Of a stretch of 64,000 bases of DNA, positions 35,341 through 43,738 are shown in pieces. This DNA comes from Nocardioides iriomotensis. Its GTDB lineage: Bacteria > Actinomycetota > Actinomycetes > Propionibacteriales > Nocardioidaceae. Under the pieces are notes generated by a model. It made no database searches. It was not told the DNA's origin and saw only the letters and a list, made by a program, of their open reading frames with translations. Numbering within the stretch: the stretch's first letter is position 1; the number at the start of each line of letters is the position of its first letter. Location: contig NZ_SDPU01000009.1 in NCBI RefSeq assembly GCF_004168035.1, positions 1-64,000 of the forward strand, in the 5' to 3' direction. A program made the position numbers and the translations under genes.

Positions 35341-35451
35341 GGGCTCACGCTCGACCGCGGAGGTCTCGTCTGGTAGCCGTCTGCGGTTGTCGTCGCCCGG
35401 GCCACCCGCAGCAACCCATCACGACGCCTTCGGTCGGGGTACGTTCGCAGC

Positions 35452-36012
35452 ATGAGTGATCGCGGCGAGACGGACGCCGAGTGGGTCACCGGCACAAGCA
35501 GGTCCCTCTACAGCAGTCGCTGGCTCGACCTGCAGCTGGTGCAGGTGACGCCGCCGGGCGGCGAGGCCTTCGAGCACCACGTTGTCCGGATGCAGCGCGT
35601 CGCAGTCTCCGTAGTGCTCGACGAGGTCGGCGAGCGAGTCCTCATGATCCGGCGACATCGGTTCATCGACGACAGCTGGGGGTGGGAGGTCCCGGTGGGC
35701 ATCGTCGAGCCCGGCGAGCGGTCGATCGACACCGGGTTGCGCGAGGTCGAGGAGGAGACAGGGTGGCGACCTCGCGGTCTCGAGCTGTCGCTCTCGTTTC
35801 AGCCAGCGATCGGCATCGCCGACAGCCCGCACGACGTCCTGTCGGGACGAGGCGCTGACCTGATCGGTGCGCCGACCGACCGAACGGAGGCGGCCGAGGT
35901 CGACTGGATCCAGCTGTCGGCGCTGTTGCCGTTGATCAGCGACGGTCAGATCCGCGACGGCGCCACCCTGGTGGCGCTGCTTCACCTGCTGGTGTTACGA
36001 CGCGACGCGTAA
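35452..36012 (+). CDS. NUDIX hydrolase
   Basis: The 186-residue enzyme has a perfect Nudix box from G at GIVEPGERSIDTGLREVEEE followed by TGW. Such enzymes cleave nucleoside diphosphates linked to another group; ADP-sugar or ADP-ribose compounds are common for proteins of this size. The start has a poor ribosome site, so it may be leaderless or weakly expressed. The gene overlaps the XRE regulator tail-to-tail by 18 bases. In the Streptomyces element pSAM2 a NUDIX protein (Pif) gives transfer immunity; a similar role is conceivable here. Confidence 0.88.
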   Translation: MSDRGETDAEWVTGTSRSLYSSRWLDLQLVQVTPPGGEAFEHHVVRMQRVAVSVVLDEVGERVLMIRRHRFIDDSWGWEVPVGIVEPGERSIDTGLREVEEETGWRPRGLELSLSFQPAIGIADSPHDVLSGRGADLIGAPTDRTEAAEVDWIQLSALLPLISDGQIRDGATLVALLHLLVLRRDA

Positions 36013-37101
36013 CGCTTCCAGCCTGGCCAGGATCCGCCGAGAGCCGACGCGCCGAGCGAGCTCTGTCGCTCGCTGCGAGCGCTCCGCGGCCTCGTCCTTG
36101 CCTCCCCGCTGGAGCTGCGCAGCGGCTAGGTCAAGATTAAGAGATGCAGCCGCGCGGATGAAGCTGGGATGCATCTCCGACTCAGCCTCGAGCAGCACGG
36201 CTTCGGCAGCAGGGTCGCGCATCTGGACGAGGGTGTGGCCCCGCCACCGCGAGAGGTGCGCACGGTCAAGCACGACGTACGCCGGCGCGCTGTCGGTGGC
36301 GTCGACCAGCGACTCGGCCTTTGCCAGCATGCGCCGACTCGAGGCCGGGGCCTCCTCCGCCTGCAGTTCTGCGACTGCGGCGGCCATCCAACACCGGACC
36401 GGCTCACTTACGCGTCGCCGGGTCTCGGTCCAGATCGACTCAGCCAGCCTGGCCGCTACGTGCGCCCCCGCCAGCTCGTGGACGATGTGCGCCTGCTCGA
36501 GCCGCGCGAAGGCAAACATAGAGAAGTCGTTTGCGCGCAGCGCCGCCGCGCTCGCGAGCTCGAAGAACCGCCATGCCTGATCAAGACCTCCCACATCGAG
36601 GGCCTGCCATCCCGCCAGCGCACCCGCGTCGGCCAGCTGCTCGGCGAGAGCGCGGCGATTCACCTCGAACACGGCATGACCTAGATGCTGGTCGATGCTG
36701 GCGACGTGCCCGCGAACCACCTCGAGCAGCAGGCCGGCACCGAACTGGCGATCCTGGATCCGGATGGCATCGGTCTGAGACCTGAGTGCCTCGATCAGGC
36801 AGCCATCTGACTCCAGGGCCGACAGCAGGCGCATACGCAGGTCATCCGCCGCAGTCGGTTCGTCGTCCGACCGCTCCTCTAGCCCGAGCTCGCGGTCGTC
36901 CAGTCCGAATGCCTCGCGCAATAGCTGCCGATAGAACTCGTCCGGCGCGGCGTGGCCGTTCTCCCACCGCGAGATCCTCGATTTCATCGTCTGACGGTTT
37001 GGGATGGAAAGCGACCGACGAGCTGCCGCCTGCTCGAGCTCGAAGATCAATCGCGACTGCGACCAACCTCGCTCCGCTCTTGCCGTCCTAATTCGATTCA
37101 T
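35995..37101 (-). CDS. XRE-type transcriptional regulator with TPR-like domain
   Basis: The 368-residue protein begins with a helix-turn-helix (IRTARAERGWSQSRLIFELE, then RQTMKSRISRWENG) at residues ~3-65. The rest is an alpha-helical repeat region (ALAGWQALDVGGLDQAWRFFELASAA), like the sensor halves of actinobacterial XRE/TPR regulators. ATG 37101 has GGGGAAG upstream. It converges with the NUDIX gene and probably controls the element or the NUDIX gene (inference). Confidence 0.85.
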   Translation of the reverse strand: MNRIRTARAERGWSQSRLIFELEQAAARRSLSIPNRQTMKSRISRWENGHAAPDEFYRQLLREAFGLDDRELGLEERSDDEPTAADDLRMRLLSALESDGCLIEALRSQTDAIRIQDRQFGAGLLLEVVRGHVASIDQHLGHAVFEVNRRALAEQLADAGALAGWQALDVGGLDQAWRFFELASAAALRANDFSMFAFARLEQAHIVHELAGAHVAARLAESIWTETRRRVSEPVRCWMAAAVAELQAEEAPASSRRMLAKAESLVDATDSAPAYVVLDRAHLSRWRGHTLVQMRDPAAEAVLLEAESEMHPSFIRAAASLNLDLAAAQLQRGGKDEAAERSQRATELARRVGSRRILARLEALRVAS

Positions 37102-37438
37102 GTGGCTTCCCCGTTCCCGAGACATCCTGCAGACTGCCGCAGTGCGCCGACAGGATGGAAGGCATGCACCACGTCATCCCAACACTGGCCGAGGCGCAAG
37201 GTGTCACTGCGAATCTGTGGAGAACGGCCCACGTTTCGCCAAGGACCGCGCGGCGGCGGTCACATGGTCTCGCGGCCTTGTCTGTTGACTAACGAACGCT
37301 CGACGTAATCGCTCCCTTGACGCGTCGCGCGCACCCGCGCGACGACTCAGTCCCTCGGTTAGCTGTACTGCACGCGCACACTGTCTGCGGTATGAGCGGA
37401 CAGTCGCAGCGTCGCACGCCATCTGCGGCCTTAGCGGA
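37102..37438. other. 337 bases without a gene
   Basis: Upstream region of the XRE regulator. No open frame with coding character, no tRNA and no att-like repeat was seen. If the conjugation cluster has a right border, it could be here or just beyond. Confidence 0.4.
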
Positions 37439-37465
37439 GCGCCGCCCGATCGGCTCGGGCGGCGC
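37439..37465 (-). terminator. Terminator of the coiled-coil gene
   Basis: A perfect 11-bp stem, GCGCCGCCCGA with TCGGGCGGCGC, encloses a 5-base loop 25 bases past the stop of the minus-strand gene at 37490. Confidence 0.75.
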
Positions 37466-37489
37466 GTGAGGAATGGTCGGATGCGCGCT

Positions 37490-37921
37490 TCAGGCCTTGG
37501 TGGCTGCGATGCGCTGATCGGCGTACACGCGTGCGTCAATGGCGTCGAGGACGGCAAGCCGGGCGTTGTCGATCGACCACACGGCCCAACTCACCGCGTC
37601 TTCAGCCTCCATCTCGGCCCACTCGGCGTCGTGCTTGGCCATCTTGGCGTCCAACTGGTCAGACCGCTTGTCAACCTTGGACCTGACGTCGTCCATCTTG
37701 GCCGATGCGTCGGCCCGCATCTGGGCCCACTTGCTCTGGGCCTTGTCACCGGCCGCGGTGGCCTTGTCGTGGGCGTCCTTCCCGGCGAGGTCCAGTTGGA
37801 CCTGAGCCTCGTCGATGCGCTGTCGGAGCTGGGCGCGCGACTCGGTCGCCGCGCTCTTCACCGACGCCAGCCCTTCGGCAGCCCTCTTCTCAAGCTCCTC
37901 GAACTGCGCGGAGTAATCCAT
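37490..37921 (-). CDS. Coiled-coil protein
   Basis: The 143-residue protein is highly charged and alanine rich, almost certainly one long coiled coil (FEELEKRAAEGLASVKSAA, then repeated K/A/D/E heptads to ~110), ending in a less charged helix (SWAVWSIDNARLAVLDAID). AAGGAGG before the ATG is strong and a good terminator follows, so it is a well-expressed single gene. Similar proteins are common hypothetical proteins in actinobacteria; a structural or stress role is possible but unproven. Confidence 0.75.
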   Translation of the reverse strand: MDYSAQFEELEKRAAEGLASVKSAATESRAQLRQRIDEAQVQLDLAGKDAHDKATAAGDKAQSKWAQMRADASAKMDDVRSKVDKRSDQLDAKMAKHDAEWAEMEAEDAVSWAVWSIDNARLAVLDAIDARVYADQRIAATKA

Positions 37922-38247
37922 CGATCCTCCTTCTGGAAGACGGGTTGGGGGGACCTTCCAGCAAACCCACTTGGGCTTGCCGCCACAACCCGGACCCGAC
38001 GGTTTCCGGTTTCCGCGCTGGACCGCTCAAGGTTCATCCGAAGGATTTGTACGACCCGGAGGCGTCCGCGCTGCTCATGGAGCGTGTGCCGCTGCTTTGC
38101 GCGGCGCGCCCCAAAGTTCGTGCTTTGACTGCGGAGCCCGACCAGGGGCCCCGCCTCCGCGGGTTCTGTTGTCGTGAGTTGAATCGCCACCGGCGCGACG
38201 ACGCGCCGGCTCCAAGGTCCACGCTCGTGCTCGATCGCTGGGGTTGT
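37922..38247. other. 326 bases without a gene
   Basis: Upstream of the coiled-coil gene and downstream of the DUF4267 gene. A small hairpin CCCGC-CTCC-GCGGG at 38150-38163, followed by TTCTGTT, could be a plus-strand terminator, but no plus-strand gene precedes it. Nothing else is seen. Confidence 0.35.
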
Positions 38248-38610
38248 TTAGCCCGACGCCAGAACGAAGCCTGCTGCGATTAGCAGCGCGGCCGTGAGCC
38301 CGTGGATGCCAAGTGCGGTGGCGAGTCTCCCGCCGTTGGTGCGCACGATGATGGCGTCGCCGATCGGAGTGATGGCTGCGGCGATGAGCGCCCAGCCGAG
38401 CACCTCGCGGTCGCCGGCTGCCCAGGCCACAAGCACCACGACGCCGGAGGCAACATCGCGGACGCCCTTGATCGAGGTGAGCGCGCGGAAGTTGTCAGCC
38501 GCGACGCCGAAGTCGAGGGTCGCACGCTCAGGCGTCAAGAGGAAGCGGATGCCGAGGACCATGATGGCGACACAGCCGATGACTGCGACGAACAGTGCTG
38601 CGATTTCCAT
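38248..38610 (-). CDS. DUF4267-like membrane protein
   Basis: The 120-residue protein has four hydrophobic segments (IAALFVAVIGCVAIMVLGIR, ASGVVVLVAWAAG, WALIAAAITPIGDAIIV, LTAALLIAAGFVLA) and the GVAADNFRALTSIKGVRDVA loop seen in DUF4267 proteins. AAAGGTG precedes ATG 38610. It diverges from a TetR gene over a perfect palindrome, so it is the likely target of that repressor. Confidence 0.8.
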   Translation of the reverse strand: MEIAALFVAVIGCVAIMVLGIRFLLTPERATLDFGVAADNFRALTSIKGVRDVASGVVVLVAWAAGDREVLGWALIAAAITPIGDAIIVRTNGGRLATALGIHGLTAALLIAAGFVLASG

Positions 38611-38634
38611 GGGAGCACCTTTCGATGATCGAAA

Positions 38635-38662
38635 GTTAGCATTGTTATCTAACAATGCTAAC
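38635..38662. promoter_or_regulatory. TetR-family operator, perfect palindrome
   Basis: GTTAGCATTGTTA and TAACAATGCTAAC are perfect 13-base arms separated by TC, centred between the divergent DUF4267 and TetR starts. This is the classic place and size for a TetR autoregulatory site. It is also strikingly AT-rich for this genome, so it likely includes promoter elements. Confidence 0.88.
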
Positions 38663-38670
38663 CTAGGCTC

Positions 38671-39213
38671 ATGGCACCCCGCCCAGCCCCAGACCTCAAC
38701 GCCAGACGCGAGCAGGTCATCCGCACCGCCCGAGACATCGCCGAAGCCGATGGCTGGGCCGCTGTCACGATGCGCCGCCTCGCCGGAGAGCTCGGCGTCA
38801 CCCAACCCGTGCTCTACTCGGCCTTCGCCAGTCGACAGACAATTGTCGACGCGGTAGCAATCAACGGCTTCGCGGACATGGCCGCGGCTCTTGCGAAGGT
38901 GGACGCTTCGCCCATGCCGCGGATGCGCGCCTACCTCGAGTTCGCGGCCGCAAACCCCGGAGTGTACGAGGCGATGTTCTCGCTACCCACAGGACTGCAC
39001 TTCGCGGCCGAAGACACACCAGACGCACTCCACGATGCGTTCTCGCGTCTTCGCGAAGCATTTCCCGACGCCGACGGCACCCGAGCTGAGGTCGCCTGGT
39101 CGGCGATGCACGGCCTGGCCACCCTCCAAGCCGGCGGACGCCTCCGCCCTGCCCAGGCGCAAGCTCGGCTGGACCTCGTCCACCGCATGCTTACTCGCAA
39201 GGAGACCAACTGA
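38671..39213 (+). CDS. TetR-family transcriptional regulator
   Basis: The 180-residue protein has a TetR helix-turn-helix (VIRTARDIAEADGWAAVTMRR, LAGELGVTQPVLYSAFASRQ) and a TetR_C_33-like ligand domain (NPGVYEAMFSLPTGLHF). It starts 8 bases after its presumed operator, giving a very short leader. The stop overlaps the next ATG (TGATG). It likely represses itself, the DUF4267 gene and the downstream DUF1772-like gene. Confidence 0.88.
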   Translation: MAPRPAPDLNARREQVIRTARDIAEADGWAAVTMRRLAGELGVTQPVLYSAFASRQTIVDAVAINGFADMAAALAKVDASPMPRMRAYLEFAAANPGVYEAMFSLPTGLHFAAEDTPDALHDAFSRLREAFPDADGTRAEVAWSAMHGLATLQAGGRLRPAQAQARLDLVHRMLTRKETN

Positions 39214-39587
39214 TGCCCATGCTCATCGAGAGCCTCGCCGGTCTCGCGATCCTCGCCAACGCTGTCGTATACGGCACCGACGTCTTTGGTGCGATCGTCC
39301 TGCGCCCAGCCATCGCCGCAGTCGATGACCGCACCCTGACCCAGTCACTCGGCCACATCCACCGCGTCGCCGACCGCCGCTTTCCCGTGATCGGCGCCAG
39401 CGGCCTGATCGCAGCAATCGCGAGGACAGGTCTCGCCGCGGCCCACCGCGCGTTGAGCGCCACGGTTCGGGACAACGACGTGGTTCTGCGGCCGACACCA
39501 GGCCACCGGGCCATCCTGCTCGACTACTCAGCGGTCCCCTCGTCCGCAATGCCCAGATTCCAGTCCAGCGCGTCCAGCACTCCCTGA
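39213..39587 (+). CDS. DUF1772-like protein, C-terminus replaced
   Basis: The first ~75 residues (LAGLAILANAVVYGTDVFGA, VLRPAIAAVDDRTLTQSLG, FPVIGASGLIAAIA) match the start of DUF1772 membrane proteins, which run ~150-160 residues with four helices. From there the sequence becomes polar and lacks the expected later helices, so the gene is probably truncated or recombined near 39425. It is translationally coupled to the TetR gene. Confidence 0.65.
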   Translation: MPMLIESLAGLAILANAVVYGTDVFGAIVLRPAIAAVDDRTLTQSLGHIHRVADRRFPVIGASGLIAAIARTGLAAAHRALSATVRDNDVVLRPTPGHRAILLDYSAVPSSAMPRFQSSASSTP

Positions 39588-39701
39588 CGAACCTCCCGCC
39601 CGAGGCATGAGCATGCGGCGCTCTGGCAGTGGGTCGCGGGCTCCGGGCGTTCCTCGAGCCGGATGTCGGGGACTGAGGCCGTCCTGGCAGGATCCTCTCC
39701 C

Positions 39702-40175
39702 GTGACTGAGCCTGAGGACTGGAAGCGTGACCGCGTTGGCTCCGCGCTGCGTGGCGGGAACCCCACCGTGCTGGCTCGGCTCGACGCCGGGTTCGCGGTG
39801 ATCGGCGACGTGCAGTTCCTGCCGGGCTACTGCGTCTTCATCAGCGACGCCCCCGGAGCGGACCGGCTCACCGACCTTCCCCGGGACCGGCGCCTCGCGT
39901 TCCTGGCCGGCGCGGAGCGGCTCGCCGAGGCGGTGGAGAACGTCTGCGGGCGGCGCGACGCGGACTTCCGGCGCATCAACCTGGAGATCCAGGGCAACCA
40001 CGACGCGTTCCTGCACGCCCACGTCTGGCCGCGTTACTCCTGGGAGGGCGAGTTCGCGCACGGGCCGGTCGGGCAGTACGACGCCGGCCGCTGGTCCGAC
40101 CCGGCCACCAGTTTGGGGGCCGAGCACGACGACCTCCGGGAGGAGCTTGTCACGGAGCTCGCCCGCCTCGGTTGA
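39702..40175 (+). CDS. HIT-family hydrolase
   Basis: The 157-residue protein has a HIT-type catalytic segment, QGNHDAFLHAHVWPRYSWE, where the histidines and tryptophan replace the classical HxHxHxx. GDVQFLPGYCVFIS and LPRDRRLAFL fit diadenosine tetraphosphate hydrolase-like relatives. Likely substrate is a nucleotide ester. GTG 39702 was chosen with AGGA upstream; codons further 5' are not homologous to the family. Confidence 0.8.
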   Translation: MTEPEDWKRDRVGSALRGGNPTVLARLDAGFAVIGDVQFLPGYCVFISDAPGADRLTDLPRDRRLAFLAGAERLAEAVENVCGRRDADFRRINLEIQGNHDAFLHAHVWPRYSWEGEFAHGPVGQYDAGRWSDPATSLGAEHDDLREELVTELARLG

Positions 40176-40528
40176 TCCATGTCATGCCTGACCGATTGAG
40201 TGCCGACCCAAGACTCGACTTTGCCGGCGCCGTCGAGCGGTGGGACCCGGACGGGAAGCCCTCGAACGCACTCCGTGAACCCATGATGGGTAGGACTCGC
40301 ACGTAGCGGTGCGTGCCCCCTGGTGATCGTCCTCAACGCTCACGCGCCTCCGAGTCAAGCCCGCACGACCCCGGAACCAGCACCGCTCGTCCTCGGCTCT
40401 GAACGAGTGGTCGCTGTGGACACAGTCCAGCACACGGGTCTGGAGATTCCGGTCGGACACGTCAACGCGGAAGCGGAGTGGCTCCGTCTTCCGGGTGAGA
40501 CTGTCGAGTCGCACCCAGGAGGACACAC
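40176..40528. other. 353-base leader before the sigma-factor gene
   Basis: No coding frame, hairpin or repeat was recognised. It should contain the promoter of the sigma/anti-sigma pair, but I could not identify a convincing ECF-type -35/-10 pair. Confidence 0.4.
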
Positions 40529-41035
40529 ATGCGCAGGAACGAGGCGGAGTTCGCCGCCTTCGTCGCGGCTCGCCGCCCGCACCTGAGACGGGTCGCCTAC
40601 GCCCTCTGCGGCGACTGGCACCAGGCCGAGGACCTCGTCCAGACAGCGCTGGCCAAGCTCTACGTCGCGTGGCCGCGAATCCACAAGGCCGGGGCCGAGG
40701 AGGCCTACGCGCGTCAGGTGATCGTCCGCGCCAACATCGACGAGTCCCGCCGTCCGTGGCGACGCGAGCGGGCTTGCGCCGAGCAGCACGACCGGCCGGT
40801 CGCAGCCGATATCTCGGTCGAGGACCGCAGCGAGCTGGTCGCCGCGCTGCAGCAGCTGACCCCGATGCAGCGAAGAGCGGTCGTGCTGCGGCACTGGCTG
40901 GACCTGTCGGTCGAGCAGACCGCGGCCGAGCTCGGCGTCTCAACCGGCACCGTCAAGGCCCACACGTCCCGCGGTCTGGCCAACCTGCACTCGGCGCTGA
41001 ACGTCGACGCGTCCGCCCTGAGGAGAACCCGATGA
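40529..41035 (+). CDS. SigE-family ECF sigma factor
   Basis: The 168-residue protein has region 2 (FVAARRPHLRRVAYALCGD, AEDLVQTALAKLYVAWPRI) and region 4 (LQQLTPMQRRAVVLRHWLDL, VEQTAAELGVSTGTVKAHTS) of the actinobacterial SigE-family (ECF group) sigma factors. CAGGAGG before the ATG is strong. The ATGA overlap with the next gene, a single-span membrane protein, makes a sigma/regulator pair. Confidence 0.92.
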   Translation: MRRNEAEFAAFVAARRPHLRRVAYALCGDWHQAEDLVQTALAKLYVAWPRIHKAGAEEAYARQVIVRANIDESRRPWRRERACAEQHDRPVAADISVEDRSELVAALQQLTPMQRRAVVLRHWLDLSVEQTAAELGVSTGTVKAHTSRGLANLHSALNVDASALRRTR

Positions 41036-42018
41036 CCGAGCTGGACCCGACCGACTTCTCCGAGCTGCTGAACCGCTCGTTCGGTGCGGAGCCGCCGCCT
41101 GCAGACCCGGCCGCCGACCTGCGGCGCGGGCGCCGCCGGCTGCTCCGCCACCGGACCAGCACCTCGCTGACGGCCGTGGCAGCGATCGCGGTCATCGCCG
41201 GCGGCACCACCATGCTGCCCACCCTGGGTGTGAACCGGACCGTGGGCCCGGCCGCGGACGGCGAGAGCGTGACGCGCCCCGTCTCCGCCGAGGAAACCGT
41301 CGCGACGTGCCTGCGCAAGGAGAACGTGCTGCACGTCGAGGGCGACGACTACATGACCGAGGCGGCCTCACTGCGGCTGATGGGCCGCGAGCCGCGGCTG
41401 ATGAGCTCGTCGTCCGACGCCGACCGGACCGTAGCGACGCTGCTCTCCGCGGACGGCAAGTACTGGGGCTCGTGCCAGTTCAGGAACCAGCCGCACGCCA
41501 ACGTCAAGAACATGATGAACGTCTTCTCGACCAAAGTCGCATTCCCGACAGCGACGGTGGCCGGGGTCGAGGCGTACCAACCGGACAGCGCGTCCGACCC
41601 CCGGCTGGTCGCCACCGCGGACCCCCCGGTGCCCCAGCTCGAGGTCGACTGCCCCGCCAGCGAGCCCGAGGAGACGCCTGCGCGGTACGCCGAGCACGCC
41701 GCGTGCCCGGAGTTCACGATGTACTGGAACGACCGACGTCCGGCCAACGTGGCCGCCGTCCGGATCATCGCTCCGGACGGCGTGTCGTCCTGGGCCGACG
41801 TAACGCACGGCTATCTGTCGTGGACCTACCGAAGCAAGATGACGCCCGAAGTCGCGGCCGACCTCGCACACGGTGAGGTTCCGGGCGCGCAGCGGGTCGT
41901 CTTCTACGACCGGCTTGGCAAGGTACTGGTCGACGACCGCTACCCCGGTCAACTGCCCCAGGACGGCGACCTCTCGATCGCGAACTTTCCGTCGCTCGCC
42001 TGGTGGCTGAAGGACTAG
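41032..42018 (+). CDS. Membrane protein coupled to SigE-type sigma factor, possible anti-sigma factor
   Basis: The 328-residue protein has a short cytoplasmic N-terminus (FSELLNRSFGAEPPP), a basic stretch, one transmembrane helix near 45-65 (SLTAVAAIAVIAGGTTML), and a ~260-residue outer domain with four cysteines (ATCLRK, WGSCQF, DCPASE, AACPEF). This topology fits a regulator that holds the sigma factor at the membrane and senses an outside signal. No zinc-binding anti-sigma motif is visible, so the role is inferred from position. Confidence 0.75.
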   Translation: MTELDPTDFSELLNRSFGAEPPPADPAADLRRGRRRLLRHRTSTSLTAVAAIAVIAGGTTMLPTLGVNRTVGPAADGESVTRPVSAEETVATCLRKENVLHVEGDDYMTEAASLRLMGREPRLMSSSSDADRTVATLLSADGKYWGSCQFRNQPHANVKNMMNVFSTKVAFPTATVAGVEAYQPDSASDPRLVATADPPVPQLEVDCPASEPEETPARYAEHAACPEFTMYWNDRRPANVAAVRIIAPDGVSSWADVTHGYLSWTYRSKMTPEVAADLAHGEVPGAQRVVFYDRLGKVLVDDRYPGQLPQDGDLSIANFPSLAWWLKD

Positions 42019-42673
42019 CGCGGCCGCTCCGGTTCTCCAGACATCGGCGTGAGAGTGAAAGCCTGCGCTCGATGCGGCGGCAGGACGCAGGCGCAGCGAG
42101 GCCCGCGATCCTGCTTCGAACGGCATTGGCGTACCCACCTGGCGATGGCTGTGGGGTGGGCAGATGGGGACGCGTTTGAGCAACACCCCGTTGCGGCGGG
42201 GGCGTAACGAAACCAGCACGATAAATCGGTCCGCCTTGCCCGCTGGATCATCCCCCGACCGGCGGGCAAGGCCTCGGGCGATGCGGTCTCGACACGCGGC
42301 CCCCCCTGGGATGGAACGAGTGCCCCGTCCCTAGGCGGTACCGGCTGTCGATCAACACGCCCGCCCTACGCCCCGGTCCTAGTAGCGGTCGGGTCCAGTC
42401 GTCGAGTTGGCCGGGAAGTCGGCGGTCGTGCTGGTTGTGGCCGTGCAGTCCCACGCGGCGTGGCTGCCGGTGACCGATTCATCAGCCTCACGCACGGTTG
42501 CCTCGGCCCGTGCGCGTCCCGTATTCCCCGCTTGTCGCCGGGTACGTCTTCTGCGGCAGCTTCGGCTGCATCCGTTTTGGGCGTCGTTGCTATGCCAGGA
42601 TCGGTCAGCGGACACGCAAGCCAGCATCGGGCCACGAGGTTTCGCTTGTGAGCGCGCCAGCGGACGGGGGACG
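42019..42673. other. 655 bases without a gene
   Basis: Apart from the repeat at 42046-42092, nothing recognisable was found on either strand. Frames over the end of the FGE gene are not coding. The stretch may be a remnant of rearrangement associated with the repeat-bounded sulfatase/FGE block. Confidence 0.5.
42046..42092 (+). repeat. Dispersed ~48-bp repeat, copy 1
   Basis: The element contains GTGAGAGTGAAAGCCTGCG and ends in CGCAGGC. CCTGCG and CGCAGG can pair, so it can fold into a stem. A second copy in the same orientation lies at 45438-45487. The two share the GAGAGTGAAA core, the CCTGCG arm, a GCGGCGG stretch and the CGCAGGC end. Confidence 0.65.
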
Positions 42674-43687
42674 TCAGTCGTTCGCGCAGCGGAACCCGAT
42701 GTTGCCGGCTGAGGATTCGGGCGTGTTCTGCGAGCGCGCGGCGACCCGGTAGCGGTTGCAGTAGGAGTGGTGGCACAGGTAGGAGCCGCCGCGCATCACC
42801 TTGGCCTCGCCGTGCTCGGGGCCGGTGGGTGCCTCGCGGGGCGAGGTGGCGTAGTAGTCGGCGGAGAACCAGTCCCGGCACCACTCCCAGACGTTGCCCG
42901 CCATGTTCCACAGTCCGTGGCCGTTGGGCCGGTACCGCTTGACCGGGGCGGTGCCGAGGAAGCCGTCGTCCTCGGTGTTGCGGTGGGGGAAGTCGCCCTG
43001 CCAGATGTTGCACATCCAGCGCCCACCGGTGGCCAGGTCGTCGCCCCAGGCGTAGCGCGCCCCCTGGAGGCCGCCCCGGGCGCCGAACTCCCACTCCGCC
43101 TCGGTCGGCAGTCGCTTGCCGGCCCACGTGCAGTAGGCCTGGGCGTCGTGCCAGGACACGTGCACCACGGGGTGGTTCTGCTTGCCCCCGATCGTCGAGT
43201 CGGCACCGCCGGGACGACGCCAGTCAGCATGGCGGACGTCCAGCCACCACGGGGTTGCGGCCACCCGGCCGAGGACGTCGGCGGCGGGCGCCTCGAGCAG
43301 CAGGTGGAAGACCGCCGAGGAGCCGTACCGCTCGGCATCGGTGACGTAGCCGGTGGCCTTCACGAAGGTCGCGAACTGGGCGTTGGTGACCGCGATGGCG
43401 TCGAGGTGGTACGGCGGCAGCCGGACCTCGTGGACGGGGAGCTCACCGTCGCCTGGATAGCCCTCGCCGAACGCGTCGCCCATCGCGAAGCTGCCGCCGG
43501 GCAGTCGCACTTGCCCGCGCAGCGACCGCGGGCCCGCGACGGCAAGGCGGGGCCGGTCGCCGGCGGCGGTGCTCACCGCCTGCGCGGGCGCACAGCACGC
43601 CGAGGCACCCTCGCCCACCGGGTCGGTCCGGTCCGGAGAGGCGGCGGTGCGAGCTGCCCCAGGACGTGGCTGGGTCTCGGCGGTCAC
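42674..43687 (-). CDS. Formylglycine-generating enzyme (SUMF1/FGE family)
   Basis: The 337-residue enzyme converts the active-site cysteine of sulfatases to formylglycine. The FGE domain shows VRLPGGSFAMGDAFGEGYPG, WEFGARGG, NMAGNVWEWC and VMRGGSY. The two copper/redox cysteines are present as C305 and C310 in SYLCHHSYCNRYR, as in catalytic FGEs rather than EgtB-like relatives. It starts at GTG 43687 with GGAGA 5 bases upstream, 51 bases after the sulfatase gene, its evident substrate. Confidence 0.92.
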   Translation of the reverse strand: MTAETQPRPGAARTAASPDRTDPVGEGASACCAPAQAVSTAAGDRPRLAVAGPRSLRGQVRLPGGSFAMGDAFGEGYPGDGELPVHEVRLPPYHLDAIAVTNAQFATFVKATGYVTDAERYGSSAVFHLLLEAPAADVLGRVAATPWWLDVRHADWRRPGGADSTIGGKQNHPVVHVSWHDAQAYCTWAGKRLPTEAEWEFGARGGLQGARYAWGDDLATGGRWMCNIWQGDFPHRNTEDDGFLGTAPVKRYRPNGHGLWNMAGNVWEWCRDWFSADYYATSPREAPTGPEHGEAKVMRGGSYLCHHSYCNRYRVAARSQNTPESSAGNIGFRCAND

Positions 43688-43738
43688 CTGTCTCCTAGAG
43701 CGTCAACGAGTGGGTGCGGCCGCTGCGGGCCGGGCGCC

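Noticed and set aside
42498-42752. Small plus-strand frame with several cysteines
   Set aside because: It has no ribosome site and half of it is antisense to the FGE gene.
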